Notes under the pieces: generated by a model
What the model was told of the DNA's origin: nothing
The model's database searches: none
The model's input: the letters and a program-made list of their open reading frames with translations, nothing else
Position numbers and translations under genes: made by a program
Shown: positions 19,901 to 29,887 of the stretch, piece by piece
Numbering within the stretch: position 1 is the first letter of the stretch
Layout: the number at the start of each line of letters is the position of its first letter
DNA from: JABDBL01 sp963845445
GTDB taxonomy: Bacteria; Cyanobacteriota; Vampirovibrionia; Obscuribacterales; Obscuribacteraceae
DNA length: 64,000 bases
NCBI GenBank assembly: GCA_963845445.1
Contig: CAWJSE010000002.1
Span: 2,542,001-2,606,000, forward strand
Reading direction: 5' to 3'

Positions 19901-21475
19901 ATGATCACCGCACTCATCAGTGTTTATGACAAAACAGGACTTTTAGACTTTCTCAAACAAGTTGCAAATGTTACGGAGTTAAAATTGATCGCCACCACCA
20001 GTACTGCTAAATATTTGCAAGAAAATGGCTTTGATTGTAGAAAAGTAGAAGATCTTACCGGCTTCCCAGAAATTTTAGGTGGCAGAGTAAAGACTCTGCA
20101 CCCTCATGTCTTTGCTGGCATACTTGCCCGATCAATTGAAGAAGATAAAAAGTGTTTGTCCGATTTAAAAATCCCCACAATAGATATGGTTATTGTCAAT
20201 CTGTATCCATTTGAGAGCAAAACAAAAGAGAAACTTTCGCAAAAGGAAATGCTCGAATATATTGATATTGGTGGAGTAAGTTTATTACGCGCAGCCGCCA
20301 AAAACTTTCCCCGCGTCACTGTTCTGAGCATGAGTGAACAATATGAGTTAACTGCCGCAGCAATGGTAAAAAATAAAGGACAAATTGATGAATCATTGCG
20401 CCGCAGATTAGCCCGTGCAGCGTTTGAGCGCACTGCTGCATACGACCAAGCAATTTCGACTTACCTTTTAGGACAAACTAACGAAGACGAAAGCATAGAA
20501 AAACAGGCTCTGCCCGTCTCCACAATAATCAATCTGGCCAGATATCAACCATTGCGCTATGGCGAAAATCCTCATCAAGCTGCTACCTGGTATGCTAATG
20601 GACATCACGGACAAGTCTTTCCACCCTTTGGACAACTGCAAGGCAAAGACTTATCCTCCAACAATATTATTGACACTTATTGTCTGGTCAAAATATTGAG
20701 AGAAATCGGACAAGTAGTAGACAAACCTGCCGCTTGCATTATCAAACATAATAACCCTTGTGGTGTAGCACTAGGAAGTACAATTGAGGACGCCTTTAAG
20801 AAAGCTTATGATACTGACCCGCTATCAGCTTTTGGTGGTGTTTATGGTTTCAATAAAAAAGTGACAGCTGCTCTTGCCCAAAGAATTTGTGAGGGCTTTG
20901 TTGAAATTGTTGCTGCACCAGACTTTGAGGCCGAGGCTCTCACCATTTTCAATACCAAAAAAAATATGCGTGTGCTTAAATTAACCGGTTCATTGCAAGA
21001 AGATCCCACTTCCGGACAATGGCGAGCCAGAGATTTACAAGACTTCGGCTGGATTTTAGAAAAAGAAATGGAAGCCCCAGTAGATCCTAGTAAATTTCAA
21101 AGCGTAACTGGGGGCTCTATACTTCCCAAAGATATTCAAGATGTGGCCCTAGCTTGGGCAGTGGTAAAACACTTGACCTCAAATGCGATTTTTGTAGTTA
21201 AAGATGGCGTTTCTTTGGGCTTTGGTATTGGTCAAACCAGTCGCATCGCAAGCGTCAATCTGGCTCTAGAACAAGCAGGTAAAAATGCTGCTGGGGCTAT
21301 TATGGCCAGTGATGCTTTTTTCCCAGCCACAGACAGTATCGAAAGAGCAGCGCAAGCAGGTATTACTACAATCGTTCAACCAGGCGGCAGCCTTAAGGAC
21401 AAAGATGTAATAAAAGCTTGCGAGCAATCAAATATTCAAATGCTCTTTACCGGACAACGCTGCTTCAAACACTAA
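19901..21475 (+). CDS. purH: Bifunctional AICAR transformylase/IMP cyclohydrolase (PurH)
   Basis: Last two steps of IMP synthesis. Residues 1-150 form the MGS-like cyclohydrolase domain (ISVYDKTGLLDF, TSTAKYL, DLTGFPEILGGRVKTLHP). The rest is the transformylase domain with LRYGENPHQAA, IIKHNNPCGVALG (the catalytic Lys-His), DPLSAFGGVYG and the closing MLFTGQRCFKH. The ATG at 19901 was chosen because AGGAAAA lies upstream and the protein then starts at MITALISVYD, as in the family; the longer ORF start at 19850 would overlap purQ. 524 residues. Confidence 0.95.
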   Translation: MITALISVYDKTGLLDFLKQVANVTELKLIATTSTAKYLQENGFDCRKVEDLTGFPEILGGRVKTLHPHVFAGILARSIEEDKKCLSDLKIPTIDMVIVNLYPFESKTKEKLSQKEMLEYIDIGGVSLLRAAAKNFPRVTVLSMSEQYELTAAAMVKNKGQIDESLRRRLARAAFERTAAYDQAISTYLLGQTNEDESIEKQALPVSTIINLARYQPLRYGENPHQAATWYANGHHGQVFPPFGQLQGKDLSSNNIIDTYCLVKILREIGQVVDKPAACIIKHNNPCGVALGSTIEDAFKKAYDTDPLSAFGGVYGFNKKVTAALAQRICEGFVEIVAAPDFEAEALTIFNTKKNMRVLKLTGSLQEDPTSGQWRARDLQDFGWILEKEMEAPVDPSKFQSVTGGSILPKDIQDVALAWAVVKHLTSNAIFVVKDGVSLGFGIGQTSRIASVNLALEQAGKNAAGAIMASDAFFPATDSIERAAQAGITTIVQPGGSLKDKDVIKACEQSNIQMLFTGQRCFKH

Positions 21476-21495
21476 GCCTAAATCTAATAAATAAG

Positions 21496-22058
21496 ATGAC
21501 TAACAATTCTGAAAAATCGAAAAAACCCAGAGTTACAAGCAAGCGTCAAAGAGCTTTAGTGAGCATAGTTATGGGCAGTCAGTCGGATTATGAGACTCTA
21601 AAACATAGCGAACAAATAATGATTGATTTTGCCATTCCTTATGAGATTCAGGTTGTCAGTGCGCATCGCACCCCAACTTTAATGTATAAGTTTGCTCACA
21701 ATGCCATGAAGCGCGGCTTAAAAGTTATTATTGCTGGTGCCGGCGGATCAGCACATTTACCAGGCATGATTTCCGGACTTACTATCCTGCCAGTATTAGG
21801 TGTCCCCATCGAGAGCAAAGCGCTTAAAGGTCTTGATAGTCTTCTATCAATAGTGCAAATGCCTGCCGGCATTCCCACCGCTACTTTCGCAATTGGTCCA
21901 GCCGGCGCAACCAACGCTGCGTTATTTGCTTTGGAGATACTCTGCCTAGAAAACAAAGCTCTAGCAAAAAAAATAGAGAATTATCGCTTTCAAAATAGCA
22001 AAAAGCCTTGCAGGGAAATAAAATCGTACAAAATCGCTACCGAGAACTGCAAAAATGA
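21496..22058 (+). CDS. purE: N5-CAIR mutase (PurE), probable frameshift near the 3' end
   Basis: Converts N5-CAIR to CAIR together with PurK. Motifs: VSIVMGSQSDYETL, VVSAHRTPTLMYKFA, IIAGAGGSAHLPGM, GVPIESKALKGLDSLLSIVQMP and GIPTATFAIG. The ATG at 21496 was chosen; the ORF extends upstream to 21418 but that part overlaps purH. Uncorrected, the frame runs to 22146 and overlaps purK by 92 nt with a tail unlike PurE. One extra A in the run at 22000-22004 would shift to a frame ending KIVQNRYRELQK with a TGA at 22056-22058, giving an ATGA overlap with purK and a normal 187-residue protein. The enzyme identity is certain; the 3' end is inferred. Confidence 0.88.
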
Positions 22059-23263
22059 AGCGAATAGGCATTCTCGGTGGTGGACAATTAGGCATGCTCT
22101 TAGCGCAAAGTATCGTCCGCTTAGGGGCAGAGGCTCTCGTATATGACCCTGAACAAAAAGCACCGGCCTATCGCGCTGTTAAGCATTCAATCCATGCTAG
22201 CTGGCAAAACAAGAATTGCTTAGAAAAATTCTTGTCCAAATGTGATAGCGCTACTTACGAATTTGAAAATGTACCTTACGAATCTTTAGCAACACTGAAA
22301 CACCAAACAGCCATTATTCCCTCCCTCGACGTCCTGCGAATAACACAAAATCGCGCCGCAGAAAAGGAGTTTTTGCAATCAAATAAGCTGCCACATGTCC
22401 CTTATTTTATAGCCGACAGTATTTCGTCGCTCGAAAATCAAATTGATCAACTGCCTTTTCCTATAATCATCAAAAGCACAACTGGTGGTTACGACGGCAA
22501 AGGACAAGTTCTATTGCAGAACAAAGACGATTTCCAAAAAATTATCATCCGGGCTGCCGATGCCTTACCACCTTTTCCAGTGATCGTAGAACAAGCTATA
22601 GAACTTTATATGGAAGTAAGTTGTATAACTGCTCATTCTGCTAAAGGAGAAAAAATAGTTTTTCCGGTTTTTCAAAACGTTCACTGCAATCACATCTTAG
22701 ATACAACTGTTGTACCGGCTGATATACCAGACAGCCTAACATCTGCGTTGCAAACCCTCGCTCATGAGGCGACCGACAAATTGGGCGTGATTGGCATCCT
22801 TTGTACCGAGTTTTTTATCAGTCGCAAGAAAATGGGTGGTAGCAAATCAGCCTCCAATTTTGACGTATTCGATATTTATATAAACGAATTCGCCCCTCGT
22901 CCTCACAATTCTGGCCACATTACTATTTCTAGTTGCATCTTCAGTCAATTTGACGCTTTGGCTAGAATATTGCTTGATATACCACTTTCACCGCCATTTT
23001 TGCTTAATACTGGTCATTTTTGCATGGCGAATTTACTCGGTGACATATGGATAGATCAGGGCACCACCGAGGGTGACAAAATTAACCTTAGCAATCTAGC
23101 AAATTGTCCGTTCCCTTTGGAAATAACACTGTATGGTAAGAAAAAGGCATTACCCGGCAGAAAAATGGGTCATCTGGTAACTTATGCCGATACTGCCGAA
23201 GAAGCAAAGGAAAGAGCTCTTAATGTACGGGAACAATTGAAGAATACGCCCTGTCTCGAATAA
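22055..23263 (+). CDS. purK: N5-carboxyaminoimidazole ribonucleotide synthase (PurK)
   Basis: ATP-grasp enzyme carboxylating AIR with bicarbonate and ATP. Motifs: RIGILGGGQLGMLLAQ at the N-terminus, TYEFENVP, IIKSTTGGYDGKGQ (ATP-grasp glycine loop), VIVEQAIELYMEVSC, and the metal/phosphate segment INEFAPRPHNSGHITI. 402 residues. Last gene of the purine operon; its ATG overlaps the corrected purE stop. An 11-residue insert (KKMGGSKSASN) before the INEFAPRPHNS motif is unusual but harmless in place. Confidence 0.95.
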   Translation: MKRIGILGGGQLGMLLAQSIVRLGAEALVYDPEQKAPAYRAVKHSIHASWQNKNCLEKFLSKCDSATYEFENVPYESLATLKHQTAIIPSLDVLRITQNRAAEKEFLQSNKLPHVPYFIADSISSLENQIDQLPFPIIIKSTTGGYDGKGQVLLQNKDDFQKIIIRAADALPPFPVIVEQAIELYMEVSCITAHSAKGEKIVFPVFQNVHCNHILDTTVVPADIPDSLTSALQTLAHEATDKLGVIGILCTEFFISRKKMGGSKSASNFDVFDIYINEFAPRPHNSGHITISSCIFSQFDALARILLDIPLSPPFLLNTGHFCMANLLGDIWIDQGTTEGDKINLSNLANCPFPLEITLYGKKKALPGRKMGHLVTYADTAEEAKERALNVREQLKNTPCLE

Positions 23264-23307
23264 TAAATGCGTATTTTAGAGCCTTTTGCCAAAAGTTAAT
23301 CTGCTCA

Positions 23308-23763
23308 TTATAGTTTGGGTATGTGGGTCGGACAATCTTTGGAATTAGTCAAATGTTTCCTAAAATAATCCGATACTTTCTCGCCTAATTCTGATGCTGC
23401 AATAAAGATTGCTTCCCGCTGATAGGCAGCGGCAGCCGGATTATCCCAAGTATCGTAAGGGAAATCGTTACTTTTATGAGTACGGAAAGATAATTCAATA
23501 CCGTCCTCTTTCCAAACCAAAAGCAAGGGTAGTGGCTCACCTTCTTTAAATTTGCTTTCTATCATATGCATGGTCGATTTCTCTAATTTGATCGTTAAGC
23601 CACCGGGATAAACTTTAACATCATGATGCTTAAATGTTTCTATCACCTCTGGTGAGCAATAGTGAACAGCAACAAGTGTCTCGCCCGTTTGTTTACACCA
23701 AGCTAATCTGTCTAAATATTCTAGAAATTGCTCACAGCTGACCGGCTCACTTTGATAATACAT
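23308..23763 (-). CDS. Hypothetical protein, 151 aa
   Basis: A soluble, acidic protein with no membrane segment or signal peptide. The beginning (SEPVSCEQFLEYLDRLAWCKQTG) looks helical, followed by alternating beta and alpha stretches. I recognise no motif. It is convergent with purK (45 nt between stops) and divergent from the FHA gene. Confidence 0.55.
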   Translation of the reverse strand: MYYQSEPVSCEQFLEYLDRLAWCKQTGETLVAVHYCSPEVIETFKHHDVKVYPGGLTIKLEKSTMHMIESKFKEGEPLPLLLVWKEDGIELSFRTHKSNDFPYDTWDNPAAAAYQREAIFIAASELGEKVSDYFRKHLTNSKDCPTHIPKL

Positions 23764-23943
23764 ATCTGTTTGCTACCTCGACTAATTTTTTCGCTACAGC
23801 CCACCATATATCTATGCTAGCTGCCTAAAGCGTCCAAATCTGTAACTATTTCCTTTGACAATATTAAATATGGTAGGTATATAGTGTTTATATTCCTATT
23901 GGCCGGGAACATTAATTCCAGGACTTGGCATGGATGGATAGTA

Positions 23944-25503
23944 ATGGCAACAAAACAAAAGCATTTCTTGGATTCACTTCGACAAATGGTATCCAAGTCA
24001 CCCGGTGAACTGTGCCCTAATTGTCAAAAACCCCATGAGGGCGACCTGTGTTCAGATACTGATAATGCTAATGGCACTGGCAACGACCCAGCGACAGGCA
24101 CCGCTTATCTGGTGGATTTAGTATCTAATCATAAAATAAGAATACCCGTACCTAATTGTCAGGTCGGAAGAGATGAAACTAACGACATTGTAGTAAGTGG
24201 CGATCAATCGATTTCACGTCATCACCTCAACTTAATCTACGAAGGTAGTCGATACTATTTGGAAGATAATGGTAGCCGCCATGGTACCTTTCTTAACGGC
24301 ACACAAATCACTTCGCGTGAAGCCATCAATGATGGCGACGTAGTTAAAATTGGTGTTTCGCTCTTCTGGTTTGTCGTTGAGGGATCCCATAGTGGCGAAA
24401 ATGGCGCTAACCTTAGTCCCGAATCAAATTCTGAAATCAGCGATACCAGTAAAGGAAGCACTGGAGAACCTGGCCATATGAAAGTAGGGTCAGATCAGCA
24501 AGCTGAATCGTCTGATCCCTCTTCTTCTACAATGAGCGAAATACCGATTGTGCCTAACGAACAGATGCTTTTGGAACATCTGCGTCTTAAAACCCGTAGC
24601 TTTGACCAGGCTGGTTTATTTGCCAGTGCGCAGTCACAAAAGGGTACTATATCCCCGCAAACGGTATCTGGATCTTATCAATCAGAAACCGAAACACAAT
24701 CACAAATGCCGGCTCTTAGTCTAGACTCACTCTTAAATGAAACCGCTCCTGCTCCTCAGGATAACTTGCCCAGCCCAGAAACTGAAAGTGCCTTGAGTAC
24801 CCCTTATCCTTACGAAACAGAATCCCGTCCGTCTCAAGAATTAAACATGTCACCACAAGACTTAATAAATGGTGCAACAATTTATGATCAAGTCATGAGC
24901 ACTGACCTAGCCGAATTGGTTAGCAAATACAACGGACTGCAAGAGCAAATTGACCGGGCAGAAAAAGAGAGAAAGGAAATTGCTGATCAGCTCAATACCA
25001 TTCGAGAACTTGGAACTACTTTAATAGGTGGCAGTGGGCAGCAGTTAATCGAGTCGGTTTACAAAGTCTTTTCAAAATTGGGTTGGCAAATAAGTCTTAA
25101 TTCCACGGATCCCCAGGAATTACAACTTAAAGCGAGCGATCATTTGTCCATTGCCAGAATTATTTGGACCACAAATGAGCCGGAAAGAGCGGACTTAGGA
25201 CAACTTTCGATTTCACAGACACAGCAGTGGTGTGAGCAAGGACAAGAACCTAAAGGCGTTCTTGTAGTTAGTCGACTGAGCAATAAAGAAGGTCAAATCC
25301 CTACCCTGACAAAATCAGACTATGATAGCGAACTGGCTAAATATGCAATTAAGAAAAACGTTTGCATGATGACCAGCATGCAAATTCTGGCTATCTATCG
25401 CGATATGGTGCTAAAGCAATCAGACATCAATTTGTTGCGCGAGAAAATAATGGGCAGCACTGGCTGGTTAGAAGGTTTTGCTATAAAAATTGGCGACTCC
25501 TAA
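23944..25503 (+). CDS. FHA-domain protein with zinc-ribbon start and coiled coil
   Basis: 519 residues from the ATG at 23944 (an upstream GTG at 23884 adds a hydrophobic stretch I consider 5' UTR). Order: a CPNCxKPHEGDLC knuckle that could bind zinc at residues 20-32; an FHA domain at ~55-130 with the phosphothreonine-binding signature GRDETNDIVV, SISRHH and NGSRHGTFLNG; a long low-complexity Ser/Glu/Pro linker (~140-320); a coiled coil around residues 325-355 (EQIDRAEKERKEIADQL); and a C-terminal folded domain with WLEGFAIKIG at the end. FHA domains read phosphothreonines, so it probably acts with Ser/Thr kinases encoded elsewhere. The exact role is unknown. Confidence 0.75.
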   Translation: MATKQKHFLDSLRQMVSKSPGELCPNCQKPHEGDLCSDTDNANGTGNDPATGTAYLVDLVSNHKIRIPVPNCQVGRDETNDIVVSGDQSISRHHLNLIYEGSRYYLEDNGSRHGTFLNGTQITSREAINDGDVVKIGVSLFWFVVEGSHSGENGANLSPESNSEISDTSKGSTGEPGHMKVGSDQQAESSDPSSSTMSEIPIVPNEQMLLEHLRLKTRSFDQAGLFASAQSQKGTISPQTVSGSYQSETETQSQMPALSLDSLLNETAPAPQDNLPSPETESALSTPYPYETESRPSQELNMSPQDLINGATIYDQVMSTDLAELVSKYNGLQEQIDRAEKERKEIADQLNTIRELGTTLIGGSGQQLIESVYKVFSKLGWQISLNSTDPQELQLKASDHLSIARIIWTTNEPERADLGQLSISQTQQWCEQGQEPKGVLVVSRLSNKEGQIPTLTKSDYDSELAKYAIKKNVCMMTSMQILAIYRDMVLKQSDINLLREKIMGSTGWLEGFAIKIGDS

Positions 25504-25556
25504 AGCGCGGCTGGAGCATCTGTTAGCAAATTGCCCATAGCGAACCGAAGCTGCCT

Positions 25557-27245
25557 TTAATTAGGTTTGCCCCAGAACCAACCTTGTCCGAAGTTAACAC
25601 CTAGGTCCAATAAAATTTGACTTTCTTCTTTCAGTTCAATTCCTTCGGCAATTAGTTCTGAGCCCAAAGCATTAACTACTTTGATTAACCGCTTAAGAGA
25701 ATATGACTTAGCCTCGTCCGTTGCCACTCCTGACACATATTTACGATCAATTTTAACAATGTCCGGTTCCAGGATAATAAGACTCTCCAGAGAACTACGC
25801 CCAAAACCAACATCATCAATTGCCACTAATAATCCTCGCTTGCGCAAAGCCATTACATAGTCTCGTAAATAGGCTGGATCGCCAATAAATTGTTGCTCGC
25901 TTATTTCTATACAGAAACGCTCCAGCTCAATATCCACTGGAAATAATTGCATTAAGCGCTCTATGGGCGTATCAATGATTGTCGAGGGGAAAAGATTAAC
26001 GTGAAAGCGCAGCTTCTTCGTTCTATCTTTATACCTTGGTTCGCTTAACGCTTGCAAGCACGTTTTTAAACAACGCAAATCCACCGCTGTCAATAAATTA
26101 TGCTCTACACTAACGCGAAAAAGATCATCAGGCATTTCAAAGGGCCCATGAGGTCCCCGGCTGAGCATTTCGTAGCCCACCACTGTTTCATTGCGCAAAT
26201 CAAGAATAGGCATCGAAACAGCTCGAAAACAATCGCCTTGACGAAGCTTATCCATCAATTCGCCTAGAGCATCAGAGCTATTGCCAGACAATACTCTATG
26301 CTTCTCTCCAGAAGAAACACGATTTTTGCCCAAGGTCTTGCTCTCTTGTACCGCCAATCGCACTAAAGAAAGTATTTCTTCAATTGAATAGCATTCTTGT
26401 GATACTGCTAAAACTCCTAAACTAGCAGTCAGTCGCACCGTCTCGGATGCCAATCGCAGGGGAGACTCCGCTACGGCCAACCTCACTTTTTCTGCTACCA
26501 ACATGCCTTCAGGAAAGCGGGTCTCAGGCAACAGCAGTAGAAATTCATCGCCACCAGTGCGCGCTATATAATCAGTTGGGCGCAATGTTTCCTTTAACCG
26601 CCCTACTACTTCTTTGAGCACCACATCACCAACTCCGTGCCCAAAAGATTGATTAATCCGGTCAAAATTATCACAATCTAGAAGAACAGCACTTAAATAA
26701 TCTCCCGAACGCTTTGATCTTTTATGCTCTTCTTCCAAAGCTCGCTCCAAGCCGGTGCGATTGAGAACAGCAGTCAAATTATCAATGTCTGTGAGCGACT
26801 GTAGTTTTTTATTTGCCGTTTCCAAATCTTGCGCCGCATCCTTTAATTTGGTTTCTAAGCGCTGAACTTCCAAAGCATGCCGCATAGATTTAAAAAATTG
26901 CTTAGTATCCAATTCACTGCGTTTTATATATTCATGTACTCCGGAATATCTTATTTGTTCTTTTAATGTGCCATCTTCTGTTTCGTCAACCACAAAAATT
27001 GGCACGGTGGCAGCTTGCTCTTTAATAAAGCGAACTGCATCCAAACCTTTGTGAGTTTCTAAAGGCAAATCAAGCAAAATCATGTCGAAGTTATTAGACT
27101 TAAGCCTTGACAAACCGATATTTAATAAATTAGTGGTTTCAATAGAAAAATGGGAATTAGCCCCAGCTTCCATTAATTTGCTTAAAGCCAAGGGGTCGGC
27201 TGAATTATTCTCGATCAAAAGCACATTTGCTTTTTCTTTAGCCAT
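25557..27245 (-). CDS. REC-GGDEF-EAL cyclic-di-GMP regulator
   Basis: About 562 residues. REC domain at 1-125 (phosphoacceptor Asp in MILLDLPLE, lysine in YIKRSE); coiled linker at ~130-160; GGDEF domain at ~160-325 with an intact RTGGDEF active site and an RPTD inhibitory site five residues before it; EAL domain at ~335-562. The EAL triad reads EML, but the metal and catalytic positions remain: VNLFP asparagine, FCIEISE, AIDDVGFG, VKIDRKY, AEGIE and the Gln in FGQGWFWG. Both synthesis and breakdown of c-di-GMP are therefore possible, controlled by an unknown histidine kinase. The ATG at 27245 is preferred over a TTG at 27257. Monocistronic. Confidence 0.88.
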   Translation of the reverse strand: MAKEKANVLLIENNSADPLALSKLMEAGANSHFSIETTNLLNIGLSRLKSNNFDMILLDLPLETHKGLDAVRFIKEQAATVPIFVVDETEDGTLKEQIRYSGVHEYIKRSELDTKQFFKSMRHALEVQRLETKLKDAAQDLETANKKLQSLTDIDNLTAVLNRTGLERALEEEHKRSKRSGDYLSAVLLDCDNFDRINQSFGHGVGDVVLKEVVGRLKETLRPTDYIARTGGDEFLLLLPETRFPEGMLVAEKVRLAVAESPLRLASETVRLTASLGVLAVSQECYSIEEILSLVRLAVQESKTLGKNRVSSGEKHRVLSGNSSDALGELMDKLRQGDCFRAVSMPILDLRNETVVGYEMLSRGPHGPFEMPDDLFRVSVEHNLLTAVDLRCLKTCLQALSEPRYKDRTKKLRFHVNLFPSTIIDTPIERLMQLFPVDIELERFCIEISEQQFIGDPAYLRDYVMALRKRGLLVAIDDVGFGRSSLESLIILEPDIVKIDRKYVSGVATDEAKSYSLKRLIKVVNALGSELIAEGIELKEESQILLDLGVNFGQGWFWGKPN

Positions 27246-27352
27246 CGTGTTCACCAAAAGCAGATTCCGCTTTTATCTTACAGCTTAAATTAAATTTTTG
27301 TGCCATTTTATGCTAACTTACTAACACTCATCATCTCTTTAAATAGCCTTGA

Positions 27353-28483
27353 GTGCAAAAAACCAACCCTTCACTTTTTCTTATTATTGTTATTATCGTG
27401 CCCAAAAATACCGACCATTCTGCCTCCCATCCTTCTGTTTTGCAGAACAAAAATAAAGCAGCCAAACAGCTTATCGCCCTTTTCGCTGCCTGCCTTCTAA
27501 TATGGCTCTCTTTTCGAGGGGCTCATTTATCCGAAGTATTAAACTATGCTGCTCGAGCTAACCCCCTATTCCTCGGATTAATGTGCCTATCTGCGCTATT
27601 AAGCCATTTAATCAGGTCTTGGCGTTGGTTAATTCTTATGCGTCCCTTAAAAGCAAAAATTAGCCTTTGGCATTCATTCTGTGCCGTTATTTATGGCTAC
27701 GCTGTCAATATTGCCGTCCCCCGGGGAGGAGAAATAGTAAGGCTAATTACCATTTCAAAAATGGAGTCTTTACCATGGGCTGGGGTTTTGCCCACTTTGT
27801 TAATAGATCGCTTACTTGATTTGGTAACGATTGCCATTTTAATCGGTTTCACATTTATTGCTCTGCCCGCTGATATGCTCAAAAGCATGCCTTGGGTTTA
27901 TCCTTCTGGCATTGCTATTACCATTGCTAGCTTGACTTTATTATTGCTATTGCCCAAATTATCACCTTTGCTTTCCTTTATTCTGGCGATCCCCCATATT
28001 AAAAGACTTATGCCAGCCTCCTTAAACGACAAAATAAATGATTTATTGGCTCAATTTGCCGAAGGCACCAAATGTTTAACTGATCCCCTCAGCTATCCTA
28101 TTATTGCTTTGTCAACGATAGCCATCTGGTTGTGTTATTGGTTGAATTTTTATTTCGTTTTACTAGCCTTTTCTTTAGATAAAACACTTACTATCAGCAA
28201 AGGTCTCATGCTTTTCACTGTCAGTTCATTAAGTAGCCTCGTGCCTACACCTGGCTGTGTGGGCGGCTTTCATTTACTAGTTAGCCAATGTTTGGTACTA
28301 ATATTTGGCATTAATCAGGATCTCGCACTGGCATATGCCACAGTTCTGCATGCTTTTGCTTTTGTCATTACTATTTGCACTGCCGCCTTTTGCTGTTTTC
28401 TCTATCAACAATTCCTAGAACGCAAAGCAAATAACCCCACTCTACCGTTGAACAAAAATCCAATTAAAGATTCAGGCAAATGA
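27353..28483 (+). CDS. Flippase-like membrane protein (lysylphosphatidylglycerol synthase TM region/AglD family)
   Basis: Eight or so membrane segments. Motifs of the UPF0104/LPG_synthase_TM family: HLIRSWRWLILMRPL, the GYAVNIAVPRGGEIVRL loop (family: N-x-xxP-x-R-x-GE-x-xR), DRLLDLVTIAIL and VPTPGCVGGFH near the C-terminus. These proteins are suspected lipid or polyprenyl-linked glycan transporters. The start is uncertain: a GTG at 27353 or a GTG about 45 nt downstream (before PKNTDHS), because the first 15 residues of the longer version are not family-like. A basic, polar tail ends the protein. Confidence 0.8.
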   Translation: MQKTNPSLFLIIVIIVPKNTDHSASHPSVLQNKNKAAKQLIALFAACLLIWLSFRGAHLSEVLNYAARANPLFLGLMCLSALLSHLIRSWRWLILMRPLKAKISLWHSFCAVIYGYAVNIAVPRGGEIVRLITISKMESLPWAGVLPTLLIDRLLDLVTIAILIGFTFIALPADMLKSMPWVYPSGIAITIASLTLLLLLPKLSPLLSFILAIPHIKRLMPASLNDKINDLLAQFAEGTKCLTDPLSYPIIALSTIAIWLCYWLNFYFVLLAFSLDKTLTISKGLMLFTVSSLSSLVPTPGCVGGFHLLVSQCLVLIFGINQDLALAYATVLHAFAFVITICTAAFCCFLYQQFLERKANNPTLPLNKNPIKDSGK

Positions 28484-28624
28484 TGAGCCTTCGGCCATCC
28501 AACTCCAGCAGCCTCAGTTATTCAACCACTTCACTAAAAAGATAATTTGCTTTCGCGCCTAGAATTAGCATACAATCGATACCTTTAAACTCTAGCTGCC
28601 TGGGGCATATCGAGGGTTTTAACC

Positions 28625-28981
28625 TTGAAAGCAAAAGCCATTACTTTGATCCAAGTATACTTGCTTATCTTAGGACTATTGTTGATCTGCATTCCTACTC
28701 TATCGCCTTTGTTCATAGCCTTTGCAAAACCGAGATGCGCAACATACATAGCATCCGTGGGTCTGCCCAATTGCCAAGCTCTTTTGATGCTCATTTGTAA
28801 TTCGCTGGATTTTTCATTTTTTTTGTGCGGACTGTTTTTACTCTCTAGCGGTATTTTTCTCACAATAAAAAATAAACAAAATCACTTTCAACGTATTTGT
28901 TCCGGCGTGGCTCTCATACTAATTGGAATAGCAAGTCCATTTTGTGCCTTTCCGAACTCGTTAGTCTCAATGCTTAGATAA
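28625..28981 (+). CDS. Small three/four-helix membrane protein, unknown
   Basis: 118 residues beginning at a TTG codon. Three to four hydrophobic stretches (YLLILGLLLICIP; a central cysteine-containing helix; FFLCGLFLLSSGIFL; a C-terminal helix). Cysteines at about 22, 38, 50, 58 and 67 could form bonds outside the membrane. No family recognised. An ORF on the other strand (28585-28863) is weaker because it is more polar and lacks a ribosome binding site. No Shine-Dalgarno is clear for either. Confidence 0.4.
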   Translation: MKAKAITLIQVYLLILGLLLICIPTLSPLFIAFAKPRCATYIASVGLPNCQALLMLICNSLDFSFFLCGLFLLSSGIFLTIKNKQNHFQRICSGVALILIGIASPFCAFPNSLVSMLR

Positions 28982-29009
28982 TTTGTTCCATTTAAATGGT
29001 ATTCGCCCC

Positions 29010-29867
29010 CTATTTTCGCTTTTGGCATGCTGGACAAAAGTGTGCCGAGCGTCCAACAATCTTTATGCGCTCGATCGCTGATTGACACTTTCGACAGGGC
29101 TTACCAGCGCGCCCATAGACCAAAGACTCGTGCTGATAATTACCATTTACTCCGTCGCTATCCACAAAATCCTTTATACTAGAACCACCCCTCTTAATAG
29201 CCCTTTCAAGCGTGGCTGGAATGATTTGCGCCAATAGTTTCGCTTGTTTAGCTGTAATGCTCAGTGACGCTGTCAGTGGATGTATGCCGGCTTGGAACAG
29301 TATTTCGTCGGCATAGATATTACCTATACCGGCTATTAAATTTTGATTTAAAAGTACTGACTTAATGGCCTGACGCCTATGTTGAAACATTACTTGCAAT
29401 TGCTTTGCGGTAAGGCCCTCTAAAGGCTCTATTCCTAATTGAGCGAAAGAAGGAATGGCCTTGGCTAAATCGGCAGCAGAAGATGCATAATACATTCGAC
29501 CAAAAACACGCATGTCTTCAAAACAAAGCTGTCGACCACTATCCAATAATATTCGTACCCGCAGAAATCGGAACTTGGTTTTTGTTGCTCCGTTTTTGTC
29601 CAGCAGTAATAATCGCCCAGACATGCCCAAATGTACTATTAAATAAGCTTCTCCAGTAGTATTTTTATCTTGAAGATTTAAGAGTAAATATTTAGCTCTA
29701 CGGCTGACGTCGGTAATCTTTTTCCCTACTAACAAAGTAGAGAATTTTTTTGGCTCCGGATAACCAATCGATTGCTCCCGAAAAATCTCCACTTTTTTGA
29801 CAGTCTCACCCGGCAGTTTGATTTTTAAGCCGCGCCTTACTATTTCTACTTCTGGTAATTCAGGCAT
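29010..29867 (-). CDS. mutM: Formamidopyrimidine-DNA glycosylase
   Basis: Base-excision repair enzyme removing 8-oxoguanine and formamidopyrimidines and nicking the abasic site. The mature N-terminus PELPEVEIVRRGL carries the catalytic proline and glutamate. The beta-turn lysine lies in SRRAKYLLLNL, the IGNIYADEILFQAGIHP helix-two-turn-helix follows, and the zinc finger is CRKCQ...CPAC at the C-terminus. 285 residues, normal. It starts 20 nt after the stop of the antiporter gene, so the two may be co-transcribed. Confidence 0.95.
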   Translation of the reverse strand: MPELPEVEIVRRGLKIKLPGETVKKVEIFREQSIGYPEPKKFSTLLVGKKITDVSRRAKYLLLNLQDKNTTGEAYLIVHLGMSGRLLLLDKNGATKTKFRFLRVRILLDSGRQLCFEDMRVFGRMYYASSAADLAKAIPSFAQLGIEPLEGLTAKQLQVMFQHRRQAIKSVLLNQNLIAGIGNIYADEILFQAGIHPLTASLSITAKQAKLLAQIIPATLERAIKRGGSSIKDFVDSDGVNGNYQHESLVYGRAGKPCRKCQSAIERIKIVGRSAHFCPACQKRK

Positions 29868-29887
29868 TTAAATTTGCATCCCAAAAA

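Noticed and set aside
28585..28863. A 92-residue minus-strand ORF opposite the small membrane protein.
   Set aside because: It has no supported start and mirrors a hydrophobic plus-strand frame that looks like a real membrane protein; neither is certain, but only one was kept.
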